Origin: CAG-582 sp964636965
GTDB taxonomy: Bacteria; Bacillota_I; Bacilli_A; RF39; UBA660
Reading direction: 5' to 3'
Length of the DNA stretch: 39,060 nt
NCBI GenBank assembly: GCA_964636965.1
Contig: CAZWST010000009.1
Span: 1 to 39,060 of the forward strand
Each line of letters begins with the position of its first letter. The stretch's first letter is position 1. The position numbers and the translations under genes were made by a program. The notes under the pieces are model-generated. The model saw nothing but the letters and a program-made list of their open reading frames with translations, was not told where the DNA came from and made no database searches. Below are positions 17,088 through 25,218 of the stretch, piece after piece.

Positions 17088-17795
17088 TTATTTATTGGCA
17101 TTACTTATTTTTATTCCAGCATATATGACAAGTACTAAAATTACTATCCCGATTGCTGAAAACATTATTTTTCCAATTAAACTATTTCTTTTTCTCTCTT
17201 TTTTCTTTTGTTCTTCTTTTTTTTCTTTTTCTCTTGCTTCTTCTATATCGGCTCTTATAGTAGTAGTTTCTTGTCTGTTACCTCCATCTTCAGACTTTTT
17301 ATCGTCATTATCATCTTCAACAATTATTCCTCCATTATCTTCATCATATGCTTTTGGCTTTGTACCTACTATTTTATCAATATCTTCATCTGTTAGTTTG
17401 ATATTTGAAGTAGTTGATGAAGTTTTATTTTCTGGAATTTCGACAAGAATTAAGACATCTACTACATTATTTTCATTATTAATATTAACATTTGCCTGCA
17501 CACTATAATAACCTATTTCATCGCCAATTACAACCCCATAAAGAAATTTATAAGGTCCAACTGGCACATCATTAATTTCAAGTTCAAAGTTATTAGTTTT
17601 CTCTAGTAAATAATCTTTTGAATATTCAGTTGCATCTTCTAAATTTATTTCTATTTTTTCAATTTTATTTAAATCAATGTCTTCAGAAAATGAAGTTTTT
17701 ACTAATACTTTATCATAATATGTAGCTGCATAGGCATTGTCAACACAAAGAATAATACTTATAATAAAAGTTATAGTTAAAATTATTTTTTTCAT
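17088..17795 (-). CDS. Exported, C-terminally anchored T4SS-cluster protein, unknown
   Basis: 235 residues: signal peptide (1-23, ending AYA), an extracytoplasmic beta-rich domain (about 24-120), an acidic/basic linker (EDNDDKKSED then REKEKKEEQKKKERKR), and a C-terminal TM helix (about 206-228, IGKIMFSAIGIVILVLVIYA). The mainly beta N-domain (VPVGPYKFLYGVVIGDEIGYYSV) looks like a surface-exposed module. No family recognised. It starts one base after the NlpC/P60 gene ends, so it belongs to the T4SS transcript and may be a pore-associated or adhesion subunit. Confidence 0.65.
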   Translation of the reverse strand: MKKIILTITFIISIILCVDNAYAATYYDKVLVKTSFSEDIDLNKIEKIEINLEDATEYSKDYLLEKTNNFELEINDVPVGPYKFLYGVVIGDEIGYYSVQANVNINNENNVVDVLILVEIPENKTSSTTSNIKLTDEDIDKIVGTKPKAYDEDNGGIIVEDDNDDKKSEDGGNRQETTTIRADIEEAREKEKKEEQKKKERKRNSLIGKIMFSAIGIVILVLVIYAGIKISNANK

Positions 17796-17796
17796 A

Positions 17797-19092
17797 TTAA
17801 TTAACTCCTGTATATCTTAAATAAATTGTAAATCCTTGATATTTACTTTTTACTACTTTATGTGTATTCTTTCCACTTGCTGCATGATACCAATAACCAC
17901 CACCGGCATAAATACCCGTGTGATTATAATTATCTCCTGTGCTTCCTCCAAGACGTTTTAATCCAATATCTCCAGGAAGCAATTCACTTTCATCAATTTG
18001 AATAAAATCTTTTCCAATTCTATCAGTTATAACTTGCGTAGTTAAATATCCGGGATTACCGCCTAATGCTGTCCATAATGTCCATTGAACAAATCCTGCA
18101 CAATCTAAACCTGCGGCTGGAATTCCTCTAAGTCCTGGCCCATTAGGATGTGATCCATAATCATATCCAACCTCGGCAGCTACTGCAGAGGCAGCAGCTA
18201 AAATAATAGCCTGTCTAGTTTCACTTAAGTTTTCAAAATTCTCAGTAGATCCAGCTATATTAGATGCTTGTTCTTGATCATCATCACCATAGTTTTCGGC
18301 ATAATCAATTTCACCTAATTCTGCTGCCTCTTGATCTTCAGATTCAACAACATCCATGAATCCACCTAAGTTTGGCCCACATATAGCAATAACAAATAAT
18401 ACTGTTAAAAAGAATATTCCTAAAGCTGGACCAACTACCATAAGGACTTTTTTCTTTAAATTCTTTTTAGCTTTATCTGTATCTTTTTTTAATTTTTTTC
18501 CAGATTCAATTGCGCCAGAAATGTCACCATTTTTAACATTTCCAACAACATCTAATGCATCATTTACTCCATCTGCTAAACCTGCTTCATCAAGTTCTTT
18601 ACTCAACTGTTCGACCCCTGGAACTTTTTCAAGTTGATCAGATACTACACCAATAGTTTTATCGACTGGAGCAGCATTAAGTATTTGACTATCTTTACCA
18701 ATAGATTCACCACCAGAAAAGTAAGCTGCTGCTCCACGGCCGACAGCTTTTAAAGTTTTTTTAGTACTTGAATCTTCTACTTCCCCATTTTCGTTTAATT
18801 GCTTACCTGTATCAACTTTATCTCCGGGTTTAGGTCCCTCTAGTTCTTGATTATTTGAGGCATTGTTTGGTGATTCGGAAACTGGAGCTTCATTATTTTT
18901 TTTCATTGAAGGTAATTCTAATTCCTTACTACCTTGATTATCTCCAGGAAGTATAATTTTTTTTGGTTCTGTTGGTATTTGATCTGGTAAAATTATTTCA
19001 CTAGACTGAGGATTACCTTCATTTGGTAAACGTATTTTAGACGGAGTTTGGGTATTGTTTCCTACAGATGTAATTATATTTTTTGGATCCAT
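17797..19092 (-). CDS. NlpC/P60-type cell-wall hydrolase of the T4SS cluster
   Basis: 431 residues. The N-terminal ~210 are low-complexity (Pro/Asn/Lys/Glu) and probably cytoplasmic; one TM segment follows (about 216-238, VLMVVGPALGIFFLTVLFVIA); the C-terminal ~150 are an extracellular papain-like NlpC/P60 domain. Catalytic Cys is in AGLDCAGFVQW, the paired His in YNHTGIYAGGG, with HAASG near the end. Such enzymes open peptidoglycan for Gram-positive T4SS channels (TrsG/TcpG-type role). It is the second wall enzyme of this cluster, with a third protein (20153-22504) carrying M23 and lysozyme-like parts. Confidence 0.82.
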   Translation of the reverse strand: MDPKNIITSVGNNTQTPSKIRLPNEGNPQSSEIILPDQIPTEPKKIILPGDNQGSKELELPSMKKNNEAPVSESPNNASNNQELEGPKPGDKVDTGKQLNENGEVEDSSTKKTLKAVGRGAAAYFSGGESIGKDSQILNAAPVDKTIGVVSDQLEKVPGVEQLSKELDEAGLADGVNDALDVVGNVKNGDISGAIESGKKLKKDTDKAKKNLKKKVLMVVGPALGIFFLTVLFVIAICGPNLGGFMDVVESEDQEAAELGEIDYAENYGDDDQEQASNIAGSTENFENLSETRQAIILAAASAVAAEVGYDYGSHPNGPGLRGIPAAGLDCAGFVQWTLWTALGGNPGYLTTQVITDRIGKDFIQIDESELLPGDIGLKRLGGSTGDNYNHTGIYAGGGYWYHAASGKNTHKVVKSKYQGFTIYLRYTGVN

Positions 19093-19117
19093 ACTCTCAC
19101 TCCTTTCCTTTTATTTA

Positions 19118-19612
19118 CTATTTACCTTTATCTATTACCTTTATATCCCATACAGCATTCTCTATGAATGTGTATTTATTTCCTTCTGTATCAATAATAT
19201 CATAAGCGTATTTATTATCCGGATTCTTACGATATTCTTTAATCTTATTTTTAAATGTTTGTATTGTTTTTGAATGATCAACATAGGCTTTATATAATTC
19301 ATATGTATTATATTTTTCTTTTGTTTCTTCTGCAAGAAGATCATAAGCCGTTTTTGTGTCTGTATATTTTACTTTAATAAAATAGGAATAATAATCATTT
19401 AATATATCAATTAATTCAACATCAATATTTGCATATTCATTTGCTTTATACTCACGTTTAACATATGGTGTTTCTGTTTCCCCTTCTTTTGTATACTCCT
19501 TACTTTTGTTCTTATAATCAAAGAAGTAAAGACCAGCACATACAATTAGAAGTAAAATTCCGGCTATAATTAGAAACTTATTATTACTTATAAATTCTTT
19601 TACTTTATCCAT
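19118..19612 (-). CDS. VirB8-like bitopic T4SS protein (second copy)
   Basis: 164 residues: a short cytoplasmic N-terminus, one TM helix (about 12-30, FLIIAGILLLIVCAGLYFF) and an extracytoplasmic ~130-residue domain with the helix-plus-sheet rhythm of NTF2-like folds (ILNDYYSYFIKVKYTDTKTA). VirB8/TcpC proteins of Gram-positive T4SS share this layout and nucleate the channel. It overlaps the upstream similar gene by 8 nt. Assignment is by topology and context, not by a clear motif. Confidence 0.5.
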   Translation of the reverse strand: MDKVKEFISNNKFLIIAGILLLIVCAGLYFFDYKNKSKEYTKEGETETPYVKREYKANEYANIDVELIDILNDYYSYFIKVKYTDTKTAYDLLAEETKEKYNTYELYKAYVDHSKTIQTFKNKIKEYRKNPDNKYAYDIIDTEGNKYTFIENAVWDIKVIDKGK

Positions 19613-20141
19613 TGCACACCTCTTTATAAGTATTTTCTTCTATTGGTTTTAAACTAAATGTTTGATTGTTACCATCCATAATTATTTCATAATAAACTTT
19701 GTTTAAAACAGCCCCTGTATTAGCACTTATTTCATTACCATCAACTACAAATGAGTAAACTCCTTTGTTACTACTGCTAAGGCACATTATTCTTAAATCA
19801 TATGAGATAGATACATCCGCATAATTAAGTTTTTCTTTAATATTATTTGAATCTATATTATTACTTTCAACATATTTTTTATCTAAGATTTTTAAGACAG
19901 AATCATAGTCGTGCATATTAACATAAGAATAATATTTTGTAATAGCGTTTTTTACTGTATAATATCTACTTTTATCTATTACCATCTTAGAATTCTTTGC
20001 TGTTATACCTTCTTCTTCGACTTCTTTTTTATTTTCTTTAACTGTTAATAGTGCAAAACATGAAACTAAAATAAGTATAACAATACCAACTATTATCCAA
20101 GCTTTTAAAACTTTTTTTTGAGATTCGCTTACTTGAAACAT
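19605..20141 (-). CDS. VirB8-like bitopic T4SS protein (first copy)
   Basis: 178 residues: cytoplasmic N-terminus, one TM helix (about 12-32, LKAWIIVGIVILILVSCFALL), then an extracytoplasmic domain with AITKYYSYVNMHDYDSVLKI, a typical opening of NTF2-like domains, followed by strands ending in YYEIIMDGNNQTFSLKPI. It fits a VirB8/TcpC-like scaffold. Lies 11 nt downstream of the M23/lysozyme-like gene and overlaps the next VirB8-like gene, suggesting a tandem pair acting together. Confidence 0.5.
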   Translation of the reverse strand: MFQVSESQKKVLKAWIIVGIVILILVSCFALLTVKENKKEVEEEGITAKNSKMVIDKSRYYTVKNAITKYYSYVNMHDYDSVLKILDKKYVESNNIDSNNIKEKLNYADVSISYDLRIMCLSSSNKGVYSFVVDGNEISANTGAVLNKVYYEIIMDGNNQTFSLKPIEENTYKEVCNG

Positions 20142-20152
20142 AACATAACCTC

Positions 20153-22504
20153 CTATAAGCCAAATGCTACATAACGCATATTTACCATGGCACTGGCATT
20201 GTACATAGCATAAGCACTTTGATCTTCATCATTAGTTGGTGAACAAGTTGATTGTCCTTTTGATTCACATGTTGGACCTGAATTACATATTTGATTAACA
20301 GTTCTACTTCTGTGTGAACTCATATATTTATTAATATATGGATAATATTTGCACCCACCTAATGACCATGAGCCTGGATTATACCATACAGCTCCTATGT
20401 AAGCATATTTACTCATCATCTGTGAAACTGTTTCATATGGTGCTACAACTTTAGCAAATCCTTTAATACCATCAGTTAAACTTCCATAAGTATGACAAGC
20501 AGCTACACCTTTACCATTAGCGCATCCAATTCCCCAATAGTTATGGGTATTTCCACCTGGACTCATACCTTCTTTAGCTCCACGAATAACTACTAATTCG
20601 GGGTTAACATTGTTTGCAACCGATACATCATACACTAACTCGGCATTAGCAACAAAAACATTCATAAATGCTGATGAACAAGAATTATTAATACAATATG
20701 CTCTTAGTTTAGATGCAAATTCTTCTCTCGTTAAAGTGGTTTCATGAACTGAGAAGTCTCCTTCGGCAACTTTTGGTCGTGGGTTTTCTCTGTCATGTTC
20801 ACCTAATGGGTCAATTGCATGTAAGATATCATTTCCACCTTTTCTTATTTCATAATGTAAGCATGATTCTAAGGTTGCACCAGTGGAGCCAACTTTTCCG
20901 ATTAATTGGCCTTTATCTACAGTAACACCTACTTTAACACTTGGATCTATGCTAGCTAAATGAGCATAAACAGTATAATCATTATTGGAGTGTGAAAGTA
21001 TTATGGTATTTCCATAACCTTCGTTGCATTCATAATCTCCTACTGTACATGAATCAACTACACTTATTACTTCTCCACGATAAACAGCAATTACATTAGT
21101 AACACCATCAACACCTTTAATATCAATTCCATAGTGTTCTTCTACTACACCAGTAATTGGATTTTCACGAGTACCAAATTCAGAAATTACATCAGTACTT
21201 GCTGGTTCTTTATCGGCATAAATAATCCCATTACGTTCTTCAGTTTCATCACTTCCGATTGGCCAATAAAAACTCTTTCTTGCTGCTGTTTGTTCTTCTA
21301 CTTCATTATATCTAACACCATCAACTGGTTCATAATGAACTTCAAATCCATAGTTATTAAGTATATCTAAAATATCTTCAATTATTTCTCTTCTTACAAG
21401 AATAGCTTCACCTTCATATTCAGCTACCTTATCTTCACCTAAAGCCTCAAGTGAATTTGAACAAACTTTATTCGTCATACACTCAACACCTGCAGGATCA
21501 AGTATTGTTTCTTTAAATTTTATTTGTAAATGAGCTTTATTATCAAAATATTGATTATAACTTAAAAAATCAAAGAATCTATCTGTGCTAAGTGTTGAAT
21601 CATCATTATAAACATACATAGTCTTTTCTGGATAAGTGCTATCATATGATTTACAAGTAGTATAATATTCATCTACCGGATTTCTTCCTAAGAAAAGTAG
21701 AGATAATCCTCTTTGATACCAAGGCAATGTTTCATCGTGTTGGAGTTTACTTATATAATAGACCCAAAATCCTAAGCCATTAGGTCCTGAAATATGATCA
21801 GCACATTTTTCTCCTCTTTTTGGTAGTGTAACAGGATCTCCTTGTTCACATTTTGCATATTTATCTCCAGTATCTGTTTCAACATATGTAGGATTTCCAT
21901 AGACACCATAGCAATCTGTTGTATAGCCAATCAAGTTTTGAACTAATAATTTAATTGTATCATTTTCCTCTGCAAAATAACTCAAAGCTTTTTCATTCGT
22001 ATAATCAATATCCATTTCTGGATCTTCAACATCTGCATCATCTATTATATAGTTACCTGTTCCAGATGCTTGATCAAATGTATCAGCATATTCAGTTCCA
22101 TCATCAGAGAAAAGTGATGGATTCATTTCATAGAATATTGTTTCAAGTATAATGTCATCAACATATTCATATTCTTTTGTTCCAGGAATAAAAATTCCTT
22201 TTTTCTCATATTTTGCTAAAGCTTTATAAAATTTTTTATAAAATTTCTCTTGCGCTTTTAAAACTGTGAATTCACATTCCTCATCTGTTTTTCCTTCTTG
22301 ATCTTTACATAGATCTTCCCAGAATCCTCTTCTATTATCATGAAATTCATCCCATTTAAATTCCGAAAATTTAAATTGATAAGCTAAAACATTTGGAATT
22401 AGAATAAAAAAAGCAATTGCAAAAAAGGCACAATAACTTATACCTTTATGCAATAACCTTCTATTATTTTTATATTGATTGTTTTTCACTATAATCACCG
22501 CCAA
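20153..22504 (-). CDS. T4SS wall enzyme with M23-like and lysozyme-like domains
   Basis: 783 residues. A signal/anchor segment (about 21-42) precedes a large extracytoplasmic region of unknown fold (about 43-430), an M23-like domain (about 435-580) and a C-terminal lysozyme/glucosaminidase-like domain (about 610-740, VVIRGAKEGMSPGGNTHNYW with a candidate catalytic Glu). The M23 part keeps H457 and D461 (HYGIDIKG) but reads C548-L-H550 where the family has HxH, so the catalytic-base His is lost. Many paired Cys suggest disulfides. Start is uncertain: TTG at 22504 with GGAGG 10 nt upstream, or a GTG a few codons in. It sits 3 nt after virB4 and probably opens the wall for the channel. Confidence 0.8.
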   Translation of the reverse strand: MAVIIVKNNQYKNNRRLLHKGISYCAFFAIAFFILIPNVLAYQFKFSEFKWDEFHDNRRGFWEDLCKDQEGKTDEECEFTVLKAQEKFYKKFYKALAKYEKKGIFIPGTKEYEYVDDIILETIFYEMNPSLFSDDGTEYADTFDQASGTGNYIIDDADVEDPEMDIDYTNEKALSYFAEENDTIKLLVQNLIGYTTDCYGVYGNPTYVETDTGDKYAKCEQGDPVTLPKRGEKCADHISGPNGLGFWVYYISKLQHDETLPWYQRGLSLLFLGRNPVDEYYTTCKSYDSTYPEKTMYVYNDDSTLSTDRFFDFLSYNQYFDNKAHLQIKFKETILDPAGVECMTNKVCSNSLEALGEDKVAEYEGEAILVRREIIEDILDILNNYGFEVHYEPVDGVRYNEVEEQTAARKSFYWPIGSDETEERNGIIYADKEPASTDVISEFGTRENPITGVVEEHYGIDIKGVDGVTNVIAVYRGEVISVVDSCTVGDYECNEGYGNTIILSHSNNDYTVYAHLASIDPSVKVGVTVDKGQLIGKVGSTGATLESCLHYEIRKGGNDILHAIDPLGEHDRENPRPKVAEGDFSVHETTLTREEFASKLRAYCINNSCSSAFMNVFVANAELVYDVSVANNVNPELVVIRGAKEGMSPGGNTHNYWGIGCANGKGVAACHTYGSLTDGIKGFAKVVAPYETVSQMMSKYAYIGAVWYNPGSWSLGGCKYYPYINKYMSSHRSRTVNQICNSGPTCESKGQSTCSPTNDEDQSAYAMYNASAMVNMRYVAFGL

Positions 22505-22507
22505 ATA

Positions 22508-24301
22508 TTATAGACCTCCAGCTGAACCGAATGAATCTAATTCATCTTGAGTAAGGATAACATTAATATTCATACGACGTGAACCACAAATAAATAATGC
22601 TTGTCCTTGTGTATATTGTTTAATTGCTTCTTTTTCTGAATCATTTAAGTCAACTAATTTAGATAAATCTTCTACAGCTTGTTTACGAAGTCCCATAATT
22701 AGGTAATATGAAGCATTGTCAAATATTGCTTTACCATGCATGATTACTCTTTCATCAGCAAAGTCTGTAGGTTGCTGTGTAATAATAATTGTACCAGTAT
22801 TGTACTTTCTTGCACGTCTTTGCATTTGTGCTAAGTATTCTGCACCTAATTCATTATTTCCAGCAAGTAAGATATGTGCTTCATCAACCATCATTACTGT
22901 ATTAACTGATTTGTCTAAGCATAAACCCCAAGCGTATTTTAAAATATTAAAGAATAAGGCATTACGAATATTTGCATCACTGTTCATTACTTCTTTTATA
23001 TTAAATACAATAAAGTCAGTATTAGCATTTACTGTTGTATGTCCATTGAAATAGTATCTAAGTTCATTAACAAATGGTCTAACTCTTAATTCAAGACGTT
23101 CCATAACATCTCTTTCACGAGTGGCTTCTGGCATAGATAATAATTTACCTTTAATTGTTGTATAAACATCATCAAATGTTGGATATGACTCCGGAGTAAA
23201 GTTAGCAAAGTTTGTATCAAAATCTATTCCAAAACGTTTATATGTTTCTTGAACAACTTCAGAAAACATAGCAAGTACATCTTCTTCTATTTCAGGTGAA
23301 TAATATTTCATAAATGCTTTAATAGATTGAAGTGCTCTTGTTAAAACTGTATAACCTAATCCTTGAGCTAGTTCTTCTTCATCAGAATCAACTATTACTT
23401 CAAGTGGGTTGATAAGTCCGAATGAACCACCTTTACCTAAATCAACATTTACTCCACCATTAGTCTTACATAAATGTTCAAGTTCTCCTTCTGGATCGAT
23501 TGCAACAATTTGATATCCATTACGAATATGATTACGAAGTTGTAATTTAGCTGCAGTTGATTTACCTGAACCAGATGTACCTAAAATAATCATATTAGCA
23601 TTATTTCTATTATGTTCTTTTCTTATTTGATAAAGAAATTGATTGAATAAGACAACTCCACCTGAATTATCAAGTCCAAATAATGTTGATAATCCTGGGT
23701 CTTTTATACTGTCAAATACGAAAGGATACATTGCAGCAATAGTTGGTGCAGGTATCGGTATACCGATACGTTCTTCAACATCTTGTTTAGGGAAAATTGG
23801 AAGCATACTTTTAAGTACTTTTTCTTGTTCAAACATCATTGGTATAGCTCGCATACTAAGTGATGTTAAGAAGTTTTTAACTTGTAGTTTTTTTGCATCC
23901 AATTCATCTTTTGTATCAGCTGTTATCATAATATGTAGTTGAAAATCAAATATCTTTGATTGTGTAGCTGCTAACATATTAACAAAAGATTCCATAGTTT
24001 CATAATCAATACGAATTCTTTCTTTTAGTGTATGATCATTTTCTTTTTGATAAGCCTCTTTTAATTCGGCTATTTCTTTATTAATTGTTTTAGTCATTGT
24101 TGAAAAAGCAATTGGTATATGCTTTACAACAACTTTAGCTCCTGGAATATTAGTTATGTTACTTAAAAAACCATAACCAATAGCATTAGGATATTCTAAA
24201 ACTGTAAGGATGGTTGCATACTTATCACTTATCATAAATTCATTTATTTTGAAATTAAGTCCTTTTGGAGCAATTTCAGATTTTTCAGTCATTTTAGACA
24301 T
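22508..24301 (-). CDS. VirB4/TrsE-type T4SS ATPase
   Basis: 597 residues. It powers assembly and substrate movement of the type IV channel at the inner membrane face. Walker A is LGTSGSGKST (240-249), followed by VAIDPEGELEHL, Walker B TVMMVDEAH with ILLAGNNELGAEYL, RRARKYNTGTIIITQQPTDF, and the C-terminal GQALFICGSRRM typical of VirB4. The region before Walker A (about 230 residues) is short for VirB4, and the preceding gene encodes a separate protein resembling the missing N-terminal part. It overlaps that gene by 8 nt. Confidence 0.93.
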   Translation of the reverse strand: MSKMTEKSEIAPKGLNFKINEFMISDKYATILTVLEYPNAIGYGFLSNITNIPGAKVVVKHIPIAFSTMTKTINKEIAELKEAYQKENDHTLKERIRIDYETMESFVNMLAATQSKIFDFQLHIMITADTKDELDAKKLQVKNFLTSLSMRAIPMMFEQEKVLKSMLPIFPKQDVEERIGIPIPAPTIAAMYPFVFDSIKDPGLSTLFGLDNSGGVVLFNQFLYQIRKEHNRNNANMIILGTSGSGKSTAAKLQLRNHIRNGYQIVAIDPEGELEHLCKTNGGVNVDLGKGGSFGLINPLEVIVDSDEEELAQGLGYTVLTRALQSIKAFMKYYSPEIEEDVLAMFSEVVQETYKRFGIDFDTNFANFTPESYPTFDDVYTTIKGKLLSMPEATRERDVMERLELRVRPFVNELRYYFNGHTTVNANTDFIVFNIKEVMNSDANIRNALFFNILKYAWGLCLDKSVNTVMMVDEAHILLAGNNELGAEYLAQMQRRARKYNTGTIIITQQPTDFADERVIMHGKAIFDNASYYLIMGLRKQAVEDLSKLVDLNDSEKEAIKQYTQGQALFICGSRRMNINVILTQDELDSFGSAGGL

Positions 24302-24890
24302 CAGTCATCACCGTCCCAAACTCTACTTTTTTTGAATCATTAAAGAAACTATCTAGTAGTACTCTAACATCATCATCTGTTAACTGTCTAGCATTTAAGC
24401 CGGCAGATGCAAAACCACCTATAATATTGTGAATTCTTTTTTGAATTCTTTCTCTTTCTTTAGCATTATCTTTGAAAAGCAGATAAAATTCTGTATCAAC
24501 AGCATTTATTTCTGGTCCCATAAACATATCTATCTTTTTTAAATCTTGTAAGATTAGTTTTCGCATTTCTTGAGTTTGTGCTTCATTAAACTTGATTTCT
24601 AGTTCTGATTTATAAAGATTAATATCTACTGGTCTATCACAGCATACAAGCCAAAATTCATAGTCCATTGTATTATAGAAGTTTCTTAAAGCTGTAATAG
24701 TTCTATCTTGAGTTTCAGAGTCAGATATAAAGATATTTTTAGGTTCAACTCTTACTCCAGTTACTATTTGATCTCCTTCTAATAATCCTCCAGGTACTGT
24801 TATATATCCACCTTGAATGCTTTTAATTGGTAACCAATCTTCTGTATATTTGCTACTATCACTTTTCGCTTGTTGTTTCTTCTTCGCCAC
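24294..24890 (-). CDS. VirB4 N-terminal-domain-like (TrsD-type) protein
   Basis: 198 residues, soluble. The text WLPIKSIQGGYITVPGGLLE then VTGVRVEPKNIF, TALRNFYNTMDYEFWLVCCD and RPVDINLYKSELEIKF reads like the extreme N-terminal domain of VirB4/TraC ATPases, here as a separate chain. Small proteins at this position (TrsD/TraD of staphylococcal plasmids) occur between a PrgI-like protein and VirB4. It overlaps the PrgI-like gene by 32 nt and virB4 by 8 nt, so the three are translationally coupled. Likely function: cytoplasmic partner completing the VirB4 N-domain (inference). Confidence 0.65.
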   Translation of the reverse strand: MAKKKQQAKSDSSKYTEDWLPIKSIQGGYITVPGGLLEGDQIVTGVRVEPKNIFISDSETQDRTITALRNFYNTMDYEFWLVCCDRPVDINLYKSELEIKFNEAQTQEMRKLILQDLKKIDMFMGPEINAVDTEFYLLFKDNAKERERIQKRIHNIIGGFASAGLNARQLTDDDVRVLLDSFFNDSKKVEFGTVMTDV

Positions 24891-25185
24891 GAGTCATACA
24901 CCATCCTCTCCAGTAGTAAGTTCTTCTCTTACTAAAAAAATTGTATATATTTGCTGTTAGATTCCATACATTTCTATGATTTGGTACAGGTGCAACCATT
25001 GCTGCACTAATTAATACAGGGGTTAAAATTATACCAACATCTTGTAAGGTTTCAGCATGAATTATTAGAAGAAGAAGGAATGTTAAAGTCACTCCTACTC
25101 CTACTATAATCATATCTATCGGTGCAAATAAGCCGAATATTAACATTGATCTTTTTGAATTTGCTGGAATTAAATAAGTGTTCAT
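24859..25185 (-). CDS. PrgI/TcpE-family T4SS membrane protein
   Basis: 108 residues with two closely spaced TM helices (about 16-40 and 47-66) and a conserved end, VPNHRNVWNLTANIYNFF and YYWRGWC, typical of PrgI-family proteins encoded just before VirB4 in Firmicutes conjugation clusters (VirB3-like position). An AAAGGAGG box precedes the ATG. It follows the VirB6-like gene by 33 nt. Confidence 0.8.
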   Translation of the reverse strand: MNTYLIPANSKRSMLIFGLFAPIDMIIVGVGVTLTFLLLLIIHAETLQDVGIILTPVLISAAMVAPVPNHRNVWNLTANIYNFFSKRRTYYWRGWCMTRGEEETTSEK

Positions 25186-25218
25186 TTCAATTCCTCCTTT
25201 TTATTCATATAATTCATT

